Origin: Streptomyces mashuensis
Lineage (GTDB): Bacteria > Actinomycetota > Actinomycetes > Streptomycetales > Streptomycetaceae
Assembly: GCF_014654785.1 (NCBI RefSeq)
Contig: NZ_BNBD01000028.1
Location: 1 to 36,649, forward strand
Length of the DNA: 36,649 bases
Direction: 5' to 3'
Positions within the stretch are counted from its first letter, which is position 1, and every line of letters starts with the position of its first letter. A program made the translations under genes and the position numbers. Positions 23,988-32,101 of this stretch are shown here, piece after piece. The notes below the pieces were generated by a model. It saw only the letters and a program-made list of their open reading frames with translations. It made no database searches and was not told the origin of the DNA.

Positions 23988-25220
23988 TCACCGCTGTGCC
24001 GTCCTTCCCCTGTTCCGGGCGACGACGATGGCTACGACGGTCACGGTGACGAGCACCGCGCCAATGCCGATCGCCGGCCCGAGGACGGATCTGCCACCGT
24101 CGCTTCCAGCATCGGGATGCTGGGCGACGGTCGTCTTTTTCTGTGCCTTGTCATCGCCGGACGGCGACGGGTTCGGCGAAGGCTTCTTCGACGACTCCGG
24201 CTCGGCTGAGGCGCGGGCCGCGAGGAGCGGGTTGACGTCTGCGGGGCCGGGGTCGCCCTCGCCGTCAAGGAGTACAACGCGAGGGCGGACGATACCGTAA
24301 CCGAGGTGGGCACTGGGTACGGTGCCGTCCGTCGGTTTGCCGGCGGTGTCCATCATGACGCGCAGCACCTGGTTGTTGGTCCAGTCCGGGTGCTTGGCCC
24401 AGATGAGGGCGGCGGAGGCGGAGGCGATGGCGGTGGCTTGGCTCGTGCCGCTTCCTGCACAGAAGCCTGCGCCCTTCTCGCACCGGCCGGGAATTTCGTC
24501 ACCAGGCGACGCCAGGGCAACATGACTGGCGCTGTTGGAGAACTTGGTGACGGTGCCATTCTCATCCGTGGCTGCGATGGATACGACTCCCGGAAGTGAC
24601 GCTGGGTAGCTTTCAACGTTGTACCGCTCGCCATCGTTTCCGGCTGCGGCAAAGATCAGGCTTCCCTTGCTCAGCGCGTACTTGACGGCCTCGGCTGTCT
24701 TCGGCGGGGGGGCGACAGAGCCCCCCTGCCCCATAGAGACGTTGATCACCCGGGCGCCGTGATCGACCGCGTAGCGGATGGCTCTGCCCATGGGGGCATC
24801 AACCAAGCCGACTTCATGCTCAACCCGTACGGGCATGACCTTGGCGCCAGGAGCAAGGCCCTGAATTCCGCCTTTAGCACCGGTACCGGCAATCAGAGTC
24901 GCCATGTTGGTCCCGTGGCCGTTGAGGTCAACTGTTGGCCCCTTGACCGTGGACGAGACATCCGTTCCGTCCACGGTTTGTCCAGCAAGTTCGGGAACCG
25001 ATGCGTCCACACCCGAATCGATGACGGCGACGGTTATTCCCTCGCCCCGTGACACCTTCCACATCGCCTCGGCTTGCATCGCATCCAGGTACCACTGCTT
25101 GGAACGCATGTCGTCCGCAACGGCCGGCAAAGCAACTGCGGCCTGCGTCAGGACCACAGCCGCCAGCGCAGACAACGCCGACATGACGCGCCGCGGCATG
25201 ACGCGGGTCAGGGGTGGCAT
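23988..25220 (-). CDS. mycP: Mycosin (subtilisin-like serine protease of the T7SS), copy 1
   Basis: A 410-residue membrane-anchored protease acting outside the cytoplasmic membrane and stabilising the T7SS complex. It has an N-terminal signal segment (about 13-36), then a subtilase domain with catalytic Asp68 (AVIDSG), His102 (NGHGT), oxyanion Asn195 (AAAGND) and Ser260 (GSGTSQA). A Pro/Ser/Lys-rich linker and a C-terminal TM helix (about 378-400) followed by basic residues complete the mycosin layout. The start is ATG at 25220, with AAGGAG 11 bases upstream. The longer frame to 25301 overlaps the previous gene. It is in the esx operon, unlike the second mycosin, which follows eccB. Confidence 0.93.
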   Translation of the reverse strand: MPPLTRVMPRRVMSALSALAAVVLTQAAVALPAVADDMRSKQWYLDAMQAEAMWKVSRGEGITVAVIDSGVDASVPELAGQTVDGTDVSSTVKGPTVDLNGHGTNMATLIAGTGAKGGIQGLAPGAKVMPVRVEHEVGLVDAPMGRAIRYAVDHGARVINVSMGQGGSVAPPPKTAEAVKYALSKGSLIFAAAGNDGERYNVESYPASLPGVVSIAATDENGTVTKFSNSASHVALASPGDEIPGRCEKGAGFCAGSGTSQATAIASASAALIWAKHPDWTNNQVLRVMMDTAGKPTDGTVPSAHLGYGIVRPRVVLLDGEGDPGPADVNPLLAARASAEPESSKKPSPNPSPSGDDKAQKKTTVAQHPDAGSDGGRSVLGPAIGIGAVLVTVTVVAIVVARNRGRTAQR

Positions 25221-25263
25221 GAGGCGGCGTTCTCCTTCTGACTCGCCTGGTCGTGACGGGGCC

Positions 25264-26685
25264 CTACTCAATGACGGGCGGAACGGTCGGACGCTGGCCA
25301 CTCGTCCACGTGCTCTCTTCCTCGGTCAGGTACGCCGGTCGGTCGGCCTTTCGGCGCTTGGCCCGCTTCACCGACGCACCGTTGCCCTGGACCAGCCCGG
25401 TGCCGCCGAGCGTGAACTCGGACCGCGGCCCACGCGTCGAGCGCGGTGTGCCCGCCGTCCCGCCGGGCTCCCATGCCAGCCTGCGGCCGGTACCGGCACC
25501 ACGCCCTCCTGAGCCGCCACCCGCGGGTGTGCCACCAAAGCCACCACCCACACCTATCGGTGCTCGGCCGGTTCCGGCCTCTCCACCCACCACGGTGCCC
25601 CGGGGCAGCTTGGGGGCCCCGCTCTCGTTGCCCGTACGGGCCGGTGTGCCGCCGATGATGCCCTCACGGGGACCTCCGTGCGGCTGACCGCCCGGACGGG
25701 AGAATGAGAAGCCTCCGCCCTGACGCCCCGTGCCGGGCACAGGTGAAACCGGCAGCGTCCTGCCTGGAGCATCGATGGGGATATGTGGGACAGTCGCAAT
25801 CGGCACCATCGGTGTCGGTCCGGGCACACGGCCGGTAGAACGCACATCATCGGGCAATGGAGTCGTGTGCACTGGTGGCAAGGTGTCCGGACTCGGCAGG
25901 ACAGCTGTGGAGTCCAGGTTTGTCCCAGCTGGGCCTCCCGGAGCCGGGTGGGAGCCGACATGGCCGGTGGCAGGTGAAGAGACACCAGTGGTCGAGGGTA
26001 CGTCGGTGCTCGGGATGACAGAGCCCGGGCGGCCGGAACTCGCGGGCGCCGAGCCCGGGGCTTCGGACGGCAGACCAGTCGCGCCGGTGAAGGTTCCCGC
26101 ACTTGATGACGGCGCACCCGGCTCCGAACCGGTACCGTACGGACGCTCCGCATAGTCCCAGTTTTGGCTGAGCGGCAGCGGCTTGAACACCGGCGCCTGC
26201 CCGTCCAGCTTCCCCAGCTCCTGGTGCGTGACCCTGTAGGCGTCGTCCAGCAGCGTCATCAGGTGGGCCGCTGCCTTCTGTTTCGACTCCAGGCCCTCCA
26301 TGCGCGTCTTTTCCTTGGCAGGGTCCACCGAGCACGCTTCCATGGGCGGCATGGCTGCTTTGACTTCCGTCAGGCGGTCACCCGCGTTTTGCAGCCATGA
26401 TCCTGCCGCCCACGCATACTCGGCCAGCTTGTACGCCTGGATGACCAGGTCGCTGCCCCATTGGCGGAAGGCTTCGCCGCCTTCGCCGTACCAGTTCACG
26501 CGGTCGATGTGGGACTTGAGGATCGCCGTGAGGAAGGTCAGGTCTTCGCCTGCTGTCTGCAGGGCGTAGGCGGTGTTGGTGACATGGCTCGGGTTGGCGT
26601 CGGCGATCATTCCGAACAGTTCGTAGAAACTGTGGTCCTCGAACGGGCCCTTCTTTCCGCCCGCCTTGCCCTTCTCGGTGCTCAC
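25264..26685 (-). CDS. PPE/WXG-like T7SS protein with Pro/Gly-rich C-terminus
   Basis: A 473-residue protein. The N-terminal helical part (about 18-180) contains a WYG turn (65-67, RVNWYGEGGEAFRQWGSDL) like WXG/PPE-type substrates. The rest (about 185-440) is low-complexity, rich in Pro, Gly, Ser and Thr. The end carries DRPAYLTEEESTW (448-460) and PPVIE at the terminus. I recognise this as a recurrent C-terminal pattern in Streptomyces T7SS-locus proteins. It lies second in the operon, 42 bases after the 146-residue gene and 43 bases before mycosin 1. It is probably secreted or surface-associated; its enzymatic function, if any, is unknown. Confidence 0.8.
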   Translation of the reverse strand: MSTEKGKAGGKKGPFEDHSFYELFGMIADANPSHVTNTAYALQTAGEDLTFLTAILKSHIDRVNWYGEGGEAFRQWGSDLVIQAYKLAEYAWAAGSWLQNAGDRLTEVKAAMPPMEACSVDPAKEKTRMEGLESKQKAAAHLMTLLDDAYRVTHQELGKLDGQAPVFKPLPLSQNWDYAERPYGTGSEPGAPSSSAGTFTGATGLPSEAPGSAPASSGRPGSVIPSTDVPSTTGVSSPATGHVGSHPAPGGPAGTNLDSTAVLPSPDTLPPVHTTPLPDDVRSTGRVPGPTPMVPIATVPHIPIDAPGRTLPVSPVPGTGRQGGGFSFSRPGGQPHGGPREGIIGGTPARTGNESGAPKLPRGTVVGGEAGTGRAPIGVGGGFGGTPAGGGSGGRGAGTGRRLAWEPGGTAGTPRSTRGPRSEFTLGGTGLVQGNGASVKRAKRRKADRPAYLTEEESTWTSGQRPTVPPVIE

Positions 26686-26727
26686 GTGCCTTGCCTCCCC
26701 CTTGTTCTCCTCGTACCGCCGACGGCG

Positions 26728-27168
26728 CTAGTAGCCCGCCTTTTTGCCGTCCTTCGAGCCGGCGCCCTTGTCGTTCCCATGGCCGCCGGAATGCTTCTGG
26801 GCCTCGCGGAAGTGACGCTCCGTCCGTTCCTGGATGGCGCGCATGCGTGCTTCCTGTTCGGCGTCCACCCCGTCGTAGCCGCGGTCGGCGACCAGGGCGG
26901 CGAGGCCCGCAGCCTCGATCTGGTCGCCGAAGACGCGGGACAGCTCCTTCAGGCGGGTGTGCACCGTCTCGTAGACGCTGTGCAGGACCTCTGCGGAGTG
27001 GAAGTCCTTGCCGTACGCGCTCTTGGCGATCGTACGGTGGTCCAGTGACGTCTGTGACGCCTGGGAATCCTCCAGCATCCTCAGGATCGAGTCGATCCTG
27101 CCCTTGAACGTGCTGAGTGTCTCGGCGTCCTTGCCGAGGTACTTGCCGTGCGGGTCGTGGTCAACCAA
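26728..27168 (-). CDS. Helical T7SS-operon protein, unknown function
   Basis: A 146-residue protein, mostly alpha-helical by composition (about 10-125), with a charged Gly/Lys-rich tail (GGHGNDKGAGSKDGKKAGY). It starts at a TTG (27166-27168), supported by GGGAGGG about seven bases upstream. No ATG or GTG lies near the conserved-looking start DHDPHGKYLG. It is the first gene of the operon that also codes for the PPE-like protein, mycosin 1, EsxB and EsxA, and is divergent from bldB. Lacking a signal peptide, it may be a cytoplasmic chaperone or an Esx-like substrate; no WXG motif is present. Confidence 0.75.
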   Translation of the reverse strand: MVDHDPHGKYLGKDAETLSTFKGRIDSILRMLEDSQASQTSLDHRTIAKSAYGKDFHSAEVLHSVYETVHTRLKELSRVFGDQIEAAGLAALVADRGYDGVDAEQEARMRAIQERTERHFREAQKHSGGHGNDKGAGSKDGKKAGY

Positions 27169-27342
27169 CCCCGTTCCCTCCCCGTGTAGCGCTCAGTGAG
27201 CACCTAGCCGTCACTTTAGTCACTGTGTGCGTCAGCCATCGACCAGATAAGGCCGAATGCCTGTGCCGTTGGCCACCCCGTTGCTAGCGTCGTCGCTGCC
27301 CGCAACCGTCCCAGTCGACCGAGCAGAGCGAGGAGCCGCACC
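27169..27342. promoter_or_regulatory. Divergent promoter region of bldB and the esx operon
   Basis: In this 174-base gap, AGTGA (27195-27199) faces TCACT (27211-27215 and again 27220-27224), and GTCACTGTGTGCGTC (27219-27233) partly matches the pseudo-palindrome bound by BldD. On the minus strand TAGGTG (27202-27207) could be a -10 toward the operon. On the plus strand TAGCGT (27285-27290) could serve bldB. All are candidates by eye. Confidence 0.35.
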
Positions 27343-27594
27343 GTGGCCACCCAGGAAGAGACCGAAGCGCTGTACGCCATGGACATCTCGGGTGCCGAGT
27401 GGCTCAGTGCGCCGGACGACACCTCCGACGTCAAGGTGGAGATCGCCTACCTCGAAGGCGGTGCCGTCGCCATGCGGTCCTCCGCCGACCCCGACACCGT
27501 CCTCCGCTACACCGCCAGCGAGTGGCACGCCTTCGTTCTCGGCGTGCGGGACGGAGAGTTCGACATCGAGCTGGACGAGGAGCAGGAAGGCTAG
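27343..27594 (+). CDS. bldB: BldB, developmental regulator (DUF397 family)
   Basis: BldB is a small dimeric protein needed for aerial growth and antibiotic production in Streptomyces. It has no known DNA-binding motif. The 83-residue protein has the family core: WLSAP (20-24), VEIAYLEGGAVAMRSS (32-47), then DTVLRYTASEWHAFVLG (51-67) and an acidic tail. It starts at GTG with GAGGAG upstream. Its place inside the ESX locus, next to a mycosin gene, matches what is known for bldB in other Streptomyces, and separates it from the many other DUF397 paralogues. Its last four bases (CTAG) overlap the stop codon of convergent mycosin 2. Confidence 0.88.
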   Translation: MATQEETEALYAMDISGAEWLSAPDDTSDVKVEIAYLEGGAVAMRSSADPDTVLRYTASEWHAFVLGVRDGEFDIELDEEQEG

Positions 27595-28835
27595 GTCCTT
27601 GCCGCTCCTCTGCGGCGGTTTCGTTCCCTCGCCACCATCGACGCCCCCGTGACCGCCGCCACCAGCACCGCCGTGCCGCCCAGCACGTACGTCGCCAAGC
27701 GCACCTGCCGGTCCTGGGCGCTCTCGCCCACCGGCAGTGGTGCCGGTCTCGGGGCCGCCGCGCCGTGGACCGGGCCCTTGGGGAGGGTCACCTGGTCGAG
27801 GGGGCGTTCGTCCTCCGACAGGGCGCGGACCGGGTCGACGACGCCCCAGCCGACATAGCGGTCGCGGCCGTTGACGGCCCGTTCCGCGGTCTGCTCGATC
27901 TGGGCGACGACCTGGTTCTGTTTCCAGTCGGGGTGCTTCGCGCGGATGAGAGCCGCGACGCCCGCCACGTAGGGCGCCGAGAAGCTCGTGCCGTGGTCGG
28001 CGCACTGGCCGCCGCCCGGCACCGTGGAGACCATGTCGACGCCCGGCGCCGCGACGCCGATGAAGTCGCCCGGCTGGGAGAAGTAGGCCCGTTCGTTGTT
28101 GCGGTCGGACGCGCCGACGGCCAGGACGCCCGGGTAGGCGGCGGGGTACGTCGGCTTGGACGTGCCGTCCGCGCCGTCGTTGCCGGCCGAGGCGACCACG
28201 ACGACGTCCTGTGCGAGGGCGTACTGCACGGCTCGTTCCAGGTCGGAGTCGGGCTTGAGGCGGTCGGCGGTGTCCTGCGAGATGTTGATGACGCGGGCGC
28301 CGGCCTCCACGGCCTGCTTCACGGCCACCGCGAGCGTCTGCGTCGAGCCGGTGCCCTTCTCGTCGTTCTGCCGGATCGGGATGATCACCGACTCGGGGGC
28401 GAGGCCCACGAAACCGCTGCTGGGCGTCGGGCGGGCGGCGATGATGCCGGCCACCTTCGTGCCGTGGCCGACCGGGTCGACGGTCGGGCCGCGGAGGGTG
28501 TCCTTCGGGCCCGTGAGCAGGTCGCTGCCGCTCTTGACGTCGACGGCGCCGGCCAGTTGCGGGTTCCGTACGTCCACGCCGGTGTCGATGACCGCGACGC
28601 GCACCGGGCGGCCCTGAGCGTCCTTGCCCTTGGTGTCCTGCCACAGCTGGTCCAGCAGGACGCGTTGCAGCGACCACGGCGTGCCCTTGATGGGCTTCGC
28701 CGGGTAGGTGCATTCGCCGCTGCCTGCCAGGTGCACGGCCGTCGCGTCGGCGGCCGCCACCTCGGCGGGTGTCGTCAGGGTGAGCAGGGTCAGCAGGGCA
28801 CCTGTCGCCATTGCCCTCTTCGTGACTCTTACCAC
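27591..28835 (-). CDS. mycP: Mycosin (subtilisin-like serine protease of the T7SS), copy 2
   Basis: A 414-residue membrane-anchored subtilase. It has an N-terminal signal sequence (about 5-29), then the catalytic residues Asp84 (AVIDTG), His124 (VGHGT), oxyanion Asn219 (SAGND) and Ser284 (GTSFSAP). A C-terminal TM helix (about 385-405, TYVLGGTAVLVAAVTGASMV) is followed by an Arg-rich tail. The start is GTG at 28835 with GGAGGGG upstream; ATG at 28811 is an alternative. It follows eccB by 17 bases and is co-transcribed with it. Streptomyces ESX loci are known to hold two mycosins; this is the one linked to EccB. It differs from copy 1 throughout, so the duplication is old. Confidence 0.93.
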   Translation of the reverse strand: MVRVTKRAMATGALLTLLTLTTPAEVAAADATAVHLAGSGECTYPAKPIKGTPWSLQRVLLDQLWQDTKGKDAQGRPVRVAVIDTGVDVRNPQLAGAVDVKSGSDLLTGPKDTLRGPTVDPVGHGTKVAGIIAARPTPSSGFVGLAPESVIIPIRQNDEKGTGSTQTLAVAVKQAVEAGARVINISQDTADRLKPDSDLERAVQYALAQDVVVVASAGNDGADGTSKPTYPAAYPGVLAVGASDRNNERAYFSQPGDFIGVAAPGVDMVSTVPGGGQCADHGTSFSAPYVAGVAALIRAKHPDWKQNQVVAQIEQTAERAVNGRDRYVGWGVVDPVRALSEDERPLDQVTLPKGPVHGAAAPRPAPLPVGESAQDRQVRLATYVLGGTAVLVAAVTGASMVARERNRRRGAART

Positions 28836-28852
28836 CGTCCCCGTTCCCCTCC

Positions 28853-30433
28853 TCACGAGCCCTGCGGCTGGCGGGCGCTGTTGGTGTCCAGCCGCGGACC
28901 GGTGGGCAGGAACTGCGACCAGTTGGCCGGTACGGCGACGGGGGCGACCTTCTGGTAGCCGAGCCGGACGCGGGCCTGGTCCGCTTCCTTGCCGCCGGCG
29001 CCCGCCTCCCCCGGCTCCGGCGGTGCGGACGCCGCGTCGCCGATCCGCGACTTGGCCGTACCGCTGTCGCTGTTGGACTGCACGGCGTAGCGCAGCCCGG
29101 TGTCGGTGACGAGGAAGACGGTGCCGCTCTGCGTCTGGCGGCCGGTGACCTGGCGGTAGAGCAGGCCGGAGCCGGGGGTGACATACGCGCTGGTGGCGCC
29201 GTCGGGGACGGTGGCGGGGTAGCCCTTGCCGGCCCAGACGCCCAGTTCGGGCGTGCCGTCGTCGTTCATGCCGGTGAGGAGGCTGCACACGGTGTCGTTG
29301 GGGCGGCCGGTGCCGAGCGGGTCGGCGAAGTTGACCTGCCGGGGGACGAGGGTGGGCCAGCGGTTCTGGCCGGCGAACTCTTCGGCGTCCGGTGTGAACG
29401 CGGCCGGGCTGACGCGTTCGGGCGTGCCGGCCTGGCCGAGGGATGCCAGGGTCTTGCTGCTGAGCAGCAGCTTGGCGGTGAAGGCGGAGACGCGGGCGAC
29501 CTTGCCGGGCAGGACGACGTAGTGCTGGGTGCTGGTGCCGGTGGGGGCCTGGAGGACCATGCCGACGCGGTTGGCGCGGTCGCCGAGGCTGGGGATGCCG
29601 GCGGGGCGGCCGGGCTGGCCGGGCACCTCGGGGAAGGTGATGGGCGTGCCCTCGTTGAGGGTGGCGAGCCATTCCTTGGTGACGTGCTGCGGCTGGGCGC
29701 CGTCGCGGAAGAGGGCGCGCAGCAGGAGGTTGCGGTCGGCGGCGTCGCCGGACTTGCCGTCGGGGGCGCCGACGGCGTAGCGGGTGCCGCGGGGGTCGAC
29801 GAGGTAGCGGGCCTCGTCGGGCCCTTCGACGTACAGCGCCTGGCCGGCGCGCAGCCGCTGCGGACCGTCGAGCGTCTTGCCCTTGGGGTCGTGGGCGGCG
29901 AAGAGGAAGACGGCCTTCTGCGTGGTGTTGCCGTTGGTGCCGCCGGGCTGCTGGCAGACGGCCCACCGCTTCTCCTTGCCGGCCTCCTTGTCGGACGGCA
30001 TGCGGTCGGGCGCGTAGGGGATGCCGAGGGTGGGGCCGCGCGGGATGTGGCCGTCGTCCAGCTCCGACTCGCGGACCTTGATGAACTGCGACTTGCCCGG
30101 GTTGAGGAGGAGCTTCGCGGAGGCGAGGTTGAGGACGGGGTGGAGCTGCTTCTTGCCGTCCGTGACGAGCACGACGTACCGGGTGGTGGAGTCGCTGCCC
30201 ACGATCACGTGCGCGGCCTCGTCGTCCCAGCCCTTGGGCGCGACGGGCCGGAAGACGCCCCACGCGCCGAAGCCCGCGACCAGCAGGGCGCCGACGACGA
30301 TGCCGGGCAGCACGGTGCGCAGGGGGCGCGGAGCGCCTTCCTCCGATCCGCCGGCCGAGGGCTGGAGGAACGCGGCGACCGTCCGCTTCTTCGCGAACGT
30401 GTAGGCGTTGAGTTCGTCCCGCCGTGATGCCAT
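28853..30433 (-). CDS. eccB: EccB, bitopic core subunit of the type VII secretion system
   Basis: EccB spans the inner membrane once and forms the periplasm-like hub of the ESX complex. The 526-residue protein starts with the family motif MASRRDELNAYTFAKKRTVA (1-20), followed by a TM helix (41-61, VLPGIVVGALLVAGFGAWGVF). A large extracellular domain contains the R-repeat-like segments (LNLASAKLLL, VSAFTAKLLLSS, YQKVAPVAVPANWSQFLPTGP). I use the ATG at 30433; the frame stays open upstream through Ala/Thr repeats to 30574, but the known EccB start is MASRRDE. The gene is divergent from eccE and followed by mycosin 2. Confidence 0.95.
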   Translation of the reverse strand: MASRRDELNAYTFAKKRTVAAFLQPSAGGSEEGAPRPLRTVLPGIVVGALLVAGFGAWGVFRPVAPKGWDDEAAHVIVGSDSTTRYVVLVTDGKKQLHPVLNLASAKLLLNPGKSQFIKVRESELDDGHIPRGPTLGIPYAPDRMPSDKEAGKEKRWAVCQQPGGTNGNTTQKAVFLFAAHDPKGKTLDGPQRLRAGQALYVEGPDEARYLVDPRGTRYAVGAPDGKSGDAADRNLLLRALFRDGAQPQHVTKEWLATLNEGTPITFPEVPGQPGRPAGIPSLGDRANRVGMVLQAPTGTSTQHYVVLPGKVARVSAFTAKLLLSSKTLASLGQAGTPERVSPAAFTPDAEEFAGQNRWPTLVPRQVNFADPLGTGRPNDTVCSLLTGMNDDGTPELGVWAGKGYPATVPDGATSAYVTPGSGLLYRQVTGRQTQSGTVFLVTDTGLRYAVQSNSDSGTAKSRIGDAASAPPEPGEAGAGGKEADQARVRLGYQKVAPVAVPANWSQFLPTGPRLDTNSARQPQGS

Positions 30434-30715
30434 GTCGAGCCGTTTCTCCCCCGTCTTGGCTGTGGTCGTGGCTGTGGCCGTGCCTGTGGTCCCTGTGGCG
30501 GTGGCCGTCGCTGCGGCCGTCGCTGCGGCCTTCGCTGTGGTGCCGGCCGGGGCCCGGCCACGGGGCCTGGCCATTGGTCGTGCCCTGCGGCCCGGCTGTG
30601 TCGGACCGAGCCTCTACTATGCCGGTACGTGATCGACGCGTGTCGCCGGGGGACCTCACCGGCGGGCGCGCGGACGCGGACGCAGAGGACGGACGCAGAG
30701 GGGGGCTTGGCGGTC
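30434..30715. promoter_or_regulatory. Divergent eccB/eccE region with tandem repeats
   Basis: This gap of 282 bases holds a degenerate repeat tract beside eccB. CTGTGG-like units occupy about 30456-30500, and three 12-base units (ggccgtcgctgc, the third diverged) lie at 30503-30538. The plus strand has TACTAT at 30615-30620 as a possible -10 toward eccE, and the same spot reads CATAGT on the minus strand toward eccB. A G-rich ribosome binding site lies ten bases before 30716. Confidence 0.4.
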
Positions 30716-32101
30716 ATGGCTGCTGCCGCGACGCGCGTACGGGCCGCGGGTGACCCGGTGGGTACCGCCGGCGGGCCGGCGGACGGTGCGCCGGGCGGTG
30801 CCGCCGGCGGTGCCGCGGGGGCGGTCGTGCCCCGGCCGGCGCCGGGCCGCGGCGCGCTGGGCCCGGTACGGCTCCAGCAGCTGGTGCTGCTGGAGGTGGC
30901 GGCGGCGCTGGTGCTGGTGGCCTGGGTCGTGGACCGGCTGCTCGTGGCACCGGCCGCCGTGGTGGCCGCGCTGCTGGTGGTGCTGGCGGTGCTCCGGCCG
31001 GGCCGGCGGCCCGTCACGGAGTGGCTGGCCTCGCGGCAGGCGCTGCGCCGCCGGGCGGTACGGGCGGCGGCCGAGCCGCCCGCGCCGGGCACGGACCCGC
31101 GCCTGGCGCCGGCCGTCGAGTGCGAACCGGCGCTGCGGACGGTCTCCTTCGACGTTCCCGCGCCGCTCGCCGGGCCGGGCTCCGACGACGAGCTGCGCTC
31201 GGTGGGCCTGGTGGGCGACGGTACGTTCCTCACCGCCGTCATACGGGTCGACGCCGTGGACCGGCCGTTGCGGCCCGGGCGGGGCGAACGCGCCCTGCCG
31301 CTGGGCCTGCTGCGGGACGCCCTGGACGTGGACGGCATCCGCCTGGAGTCGGCACAGGTCGTGCAGAGCACGCTGCCGGCGCCCGCGCCGCACCTGTCGG
31401 GGCAGGGCCTGGCGGCCCGCAACTACGCGCCGTTGCACGCGGTGACGGCGTCGCCGGCCGTACGGCAGACGTGGGTGGCGCTGAAGTTCGACCCCGAGCT
31501 GTGCCCGGAGGCCGTCGAGGCGCGGGGCGGCGGGGTCCGCGGGGCCCGGCGGTGCGTGCTGCGGGTGGCCGACCAGGTGGCGAGCCGGCTCCGGGGCGCG
31601 GGCTTCCGGGCGGTGCTGCTGACGGAGGACGAGCTGACGGCCGCGCTGGCGACGGCGGCCTGCCTCAACCCGGCCGCCACGGAGCAGGCGGGCCGTACGG
31701 GTGCGCCTGCGCGGCGGACGGCCGAGACGGCGCGCGCCTGGCGCTGCGACGACCGGTGGCACACCACGTACTGGGTGAGCCGCTGGCCCCGCCTGGGCAC
31801 GGGCACGGGTGCGGGCGGGGGCGCGGTGGCGCTGCCCGAGCTGGCGGCCCTGCTCACCACGTTGCCGGCGCTGTCGACGACGCTCAGCCTGACGCTGGGG
31901 CGCGGCCGGACGGTCGCGGGGCGACACGCCCCCACCCTGACGGGACATATACGGATATGCGGGCGCAGTGCGGATGAAGTGCACGAACTGGGCCGCGCGT
32001 TGGAGCGGGCCGCGCGCGGGGCGAAGGCCGGCCTGACGCGGCTGGACCACGACCAGGTGCCCGGTGTCCTCGCCACTCTGCCCCTGGGAGGCACGCGGTG
32101 A
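30716..32101 (+). CDS. eccE: EccE, membrane subunit of the type VII secretion system
   Basis: EccE is the peripheral membrane component of the ESX complex. The 461-residue protein has a Gly/Ala-rich leader (1-50), two closely spaced TM helices (about 54-72 and 76-94), then a cytoplasmic domain of about 365 residues. That order is the EccE layout. Sequence conservation in this family is low, so the call also rests on position: it is the only remaining Ecc component and it neighbours eccB. The start is ATG at 30716 with AGAGGGGGG upstream; an upstream GTG at 30629 is less likely. The stop overlaps the next start as GTGA (32098-32101). Confidence 0.88.
   Translation: MAAAATRVRAAGDPVGTAGGPADGAPGGAAGGAAGAVVPRPAPGRGALGPVRLQQLVLLEVAAALVLVAWVVDRLLVAPAAVVAALLVVLAVLRPGRRPVTEWLASRQALRRRAVRAAAEPPAPGTDPRLAPAVECEPALRTVSFDVPAPLAGPGSDDELRSVGLVGDGTFLTAVIRVDAVDRPLRPGRGERALPLGLLRDALDVDGIRLESAQVVQSTLPAPAPHLSGQGLAARNYAPLHAVTASPAVRQTWVALKFDPELCPEAVEARGGGVRGARRCVLRVADQVASRLRGAGFRAVLLTEDELTAALATAACLNPAATEQAGRTGAPARRTAETARAWRCDDRWHTTYWVSRWPRLGTGTGAGGGAVALPELAALLTTLPALSTTLSLTLGRGRTVAGRHAPTLTGHIRICGRSADEVHELGRALERAARGAKAGLTRLDHDQVPGVLATLPLGGTR

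Noticed and set aside
30434..30574. EccB start 47 codons further upstream
   Set aside because: The extension is Ala/Thr repeat from a period-6 DNA tract, while the family start motif MASRRDE follows a usable ribosome binding site.
28836..30659. Upstream extension of mycosin 2 to a 1022-residue protein
   Set aside because: The extra part is the out-of-frame shadow of eccB; mycosin has its own ribosome binding site and signal peptide at 28835.
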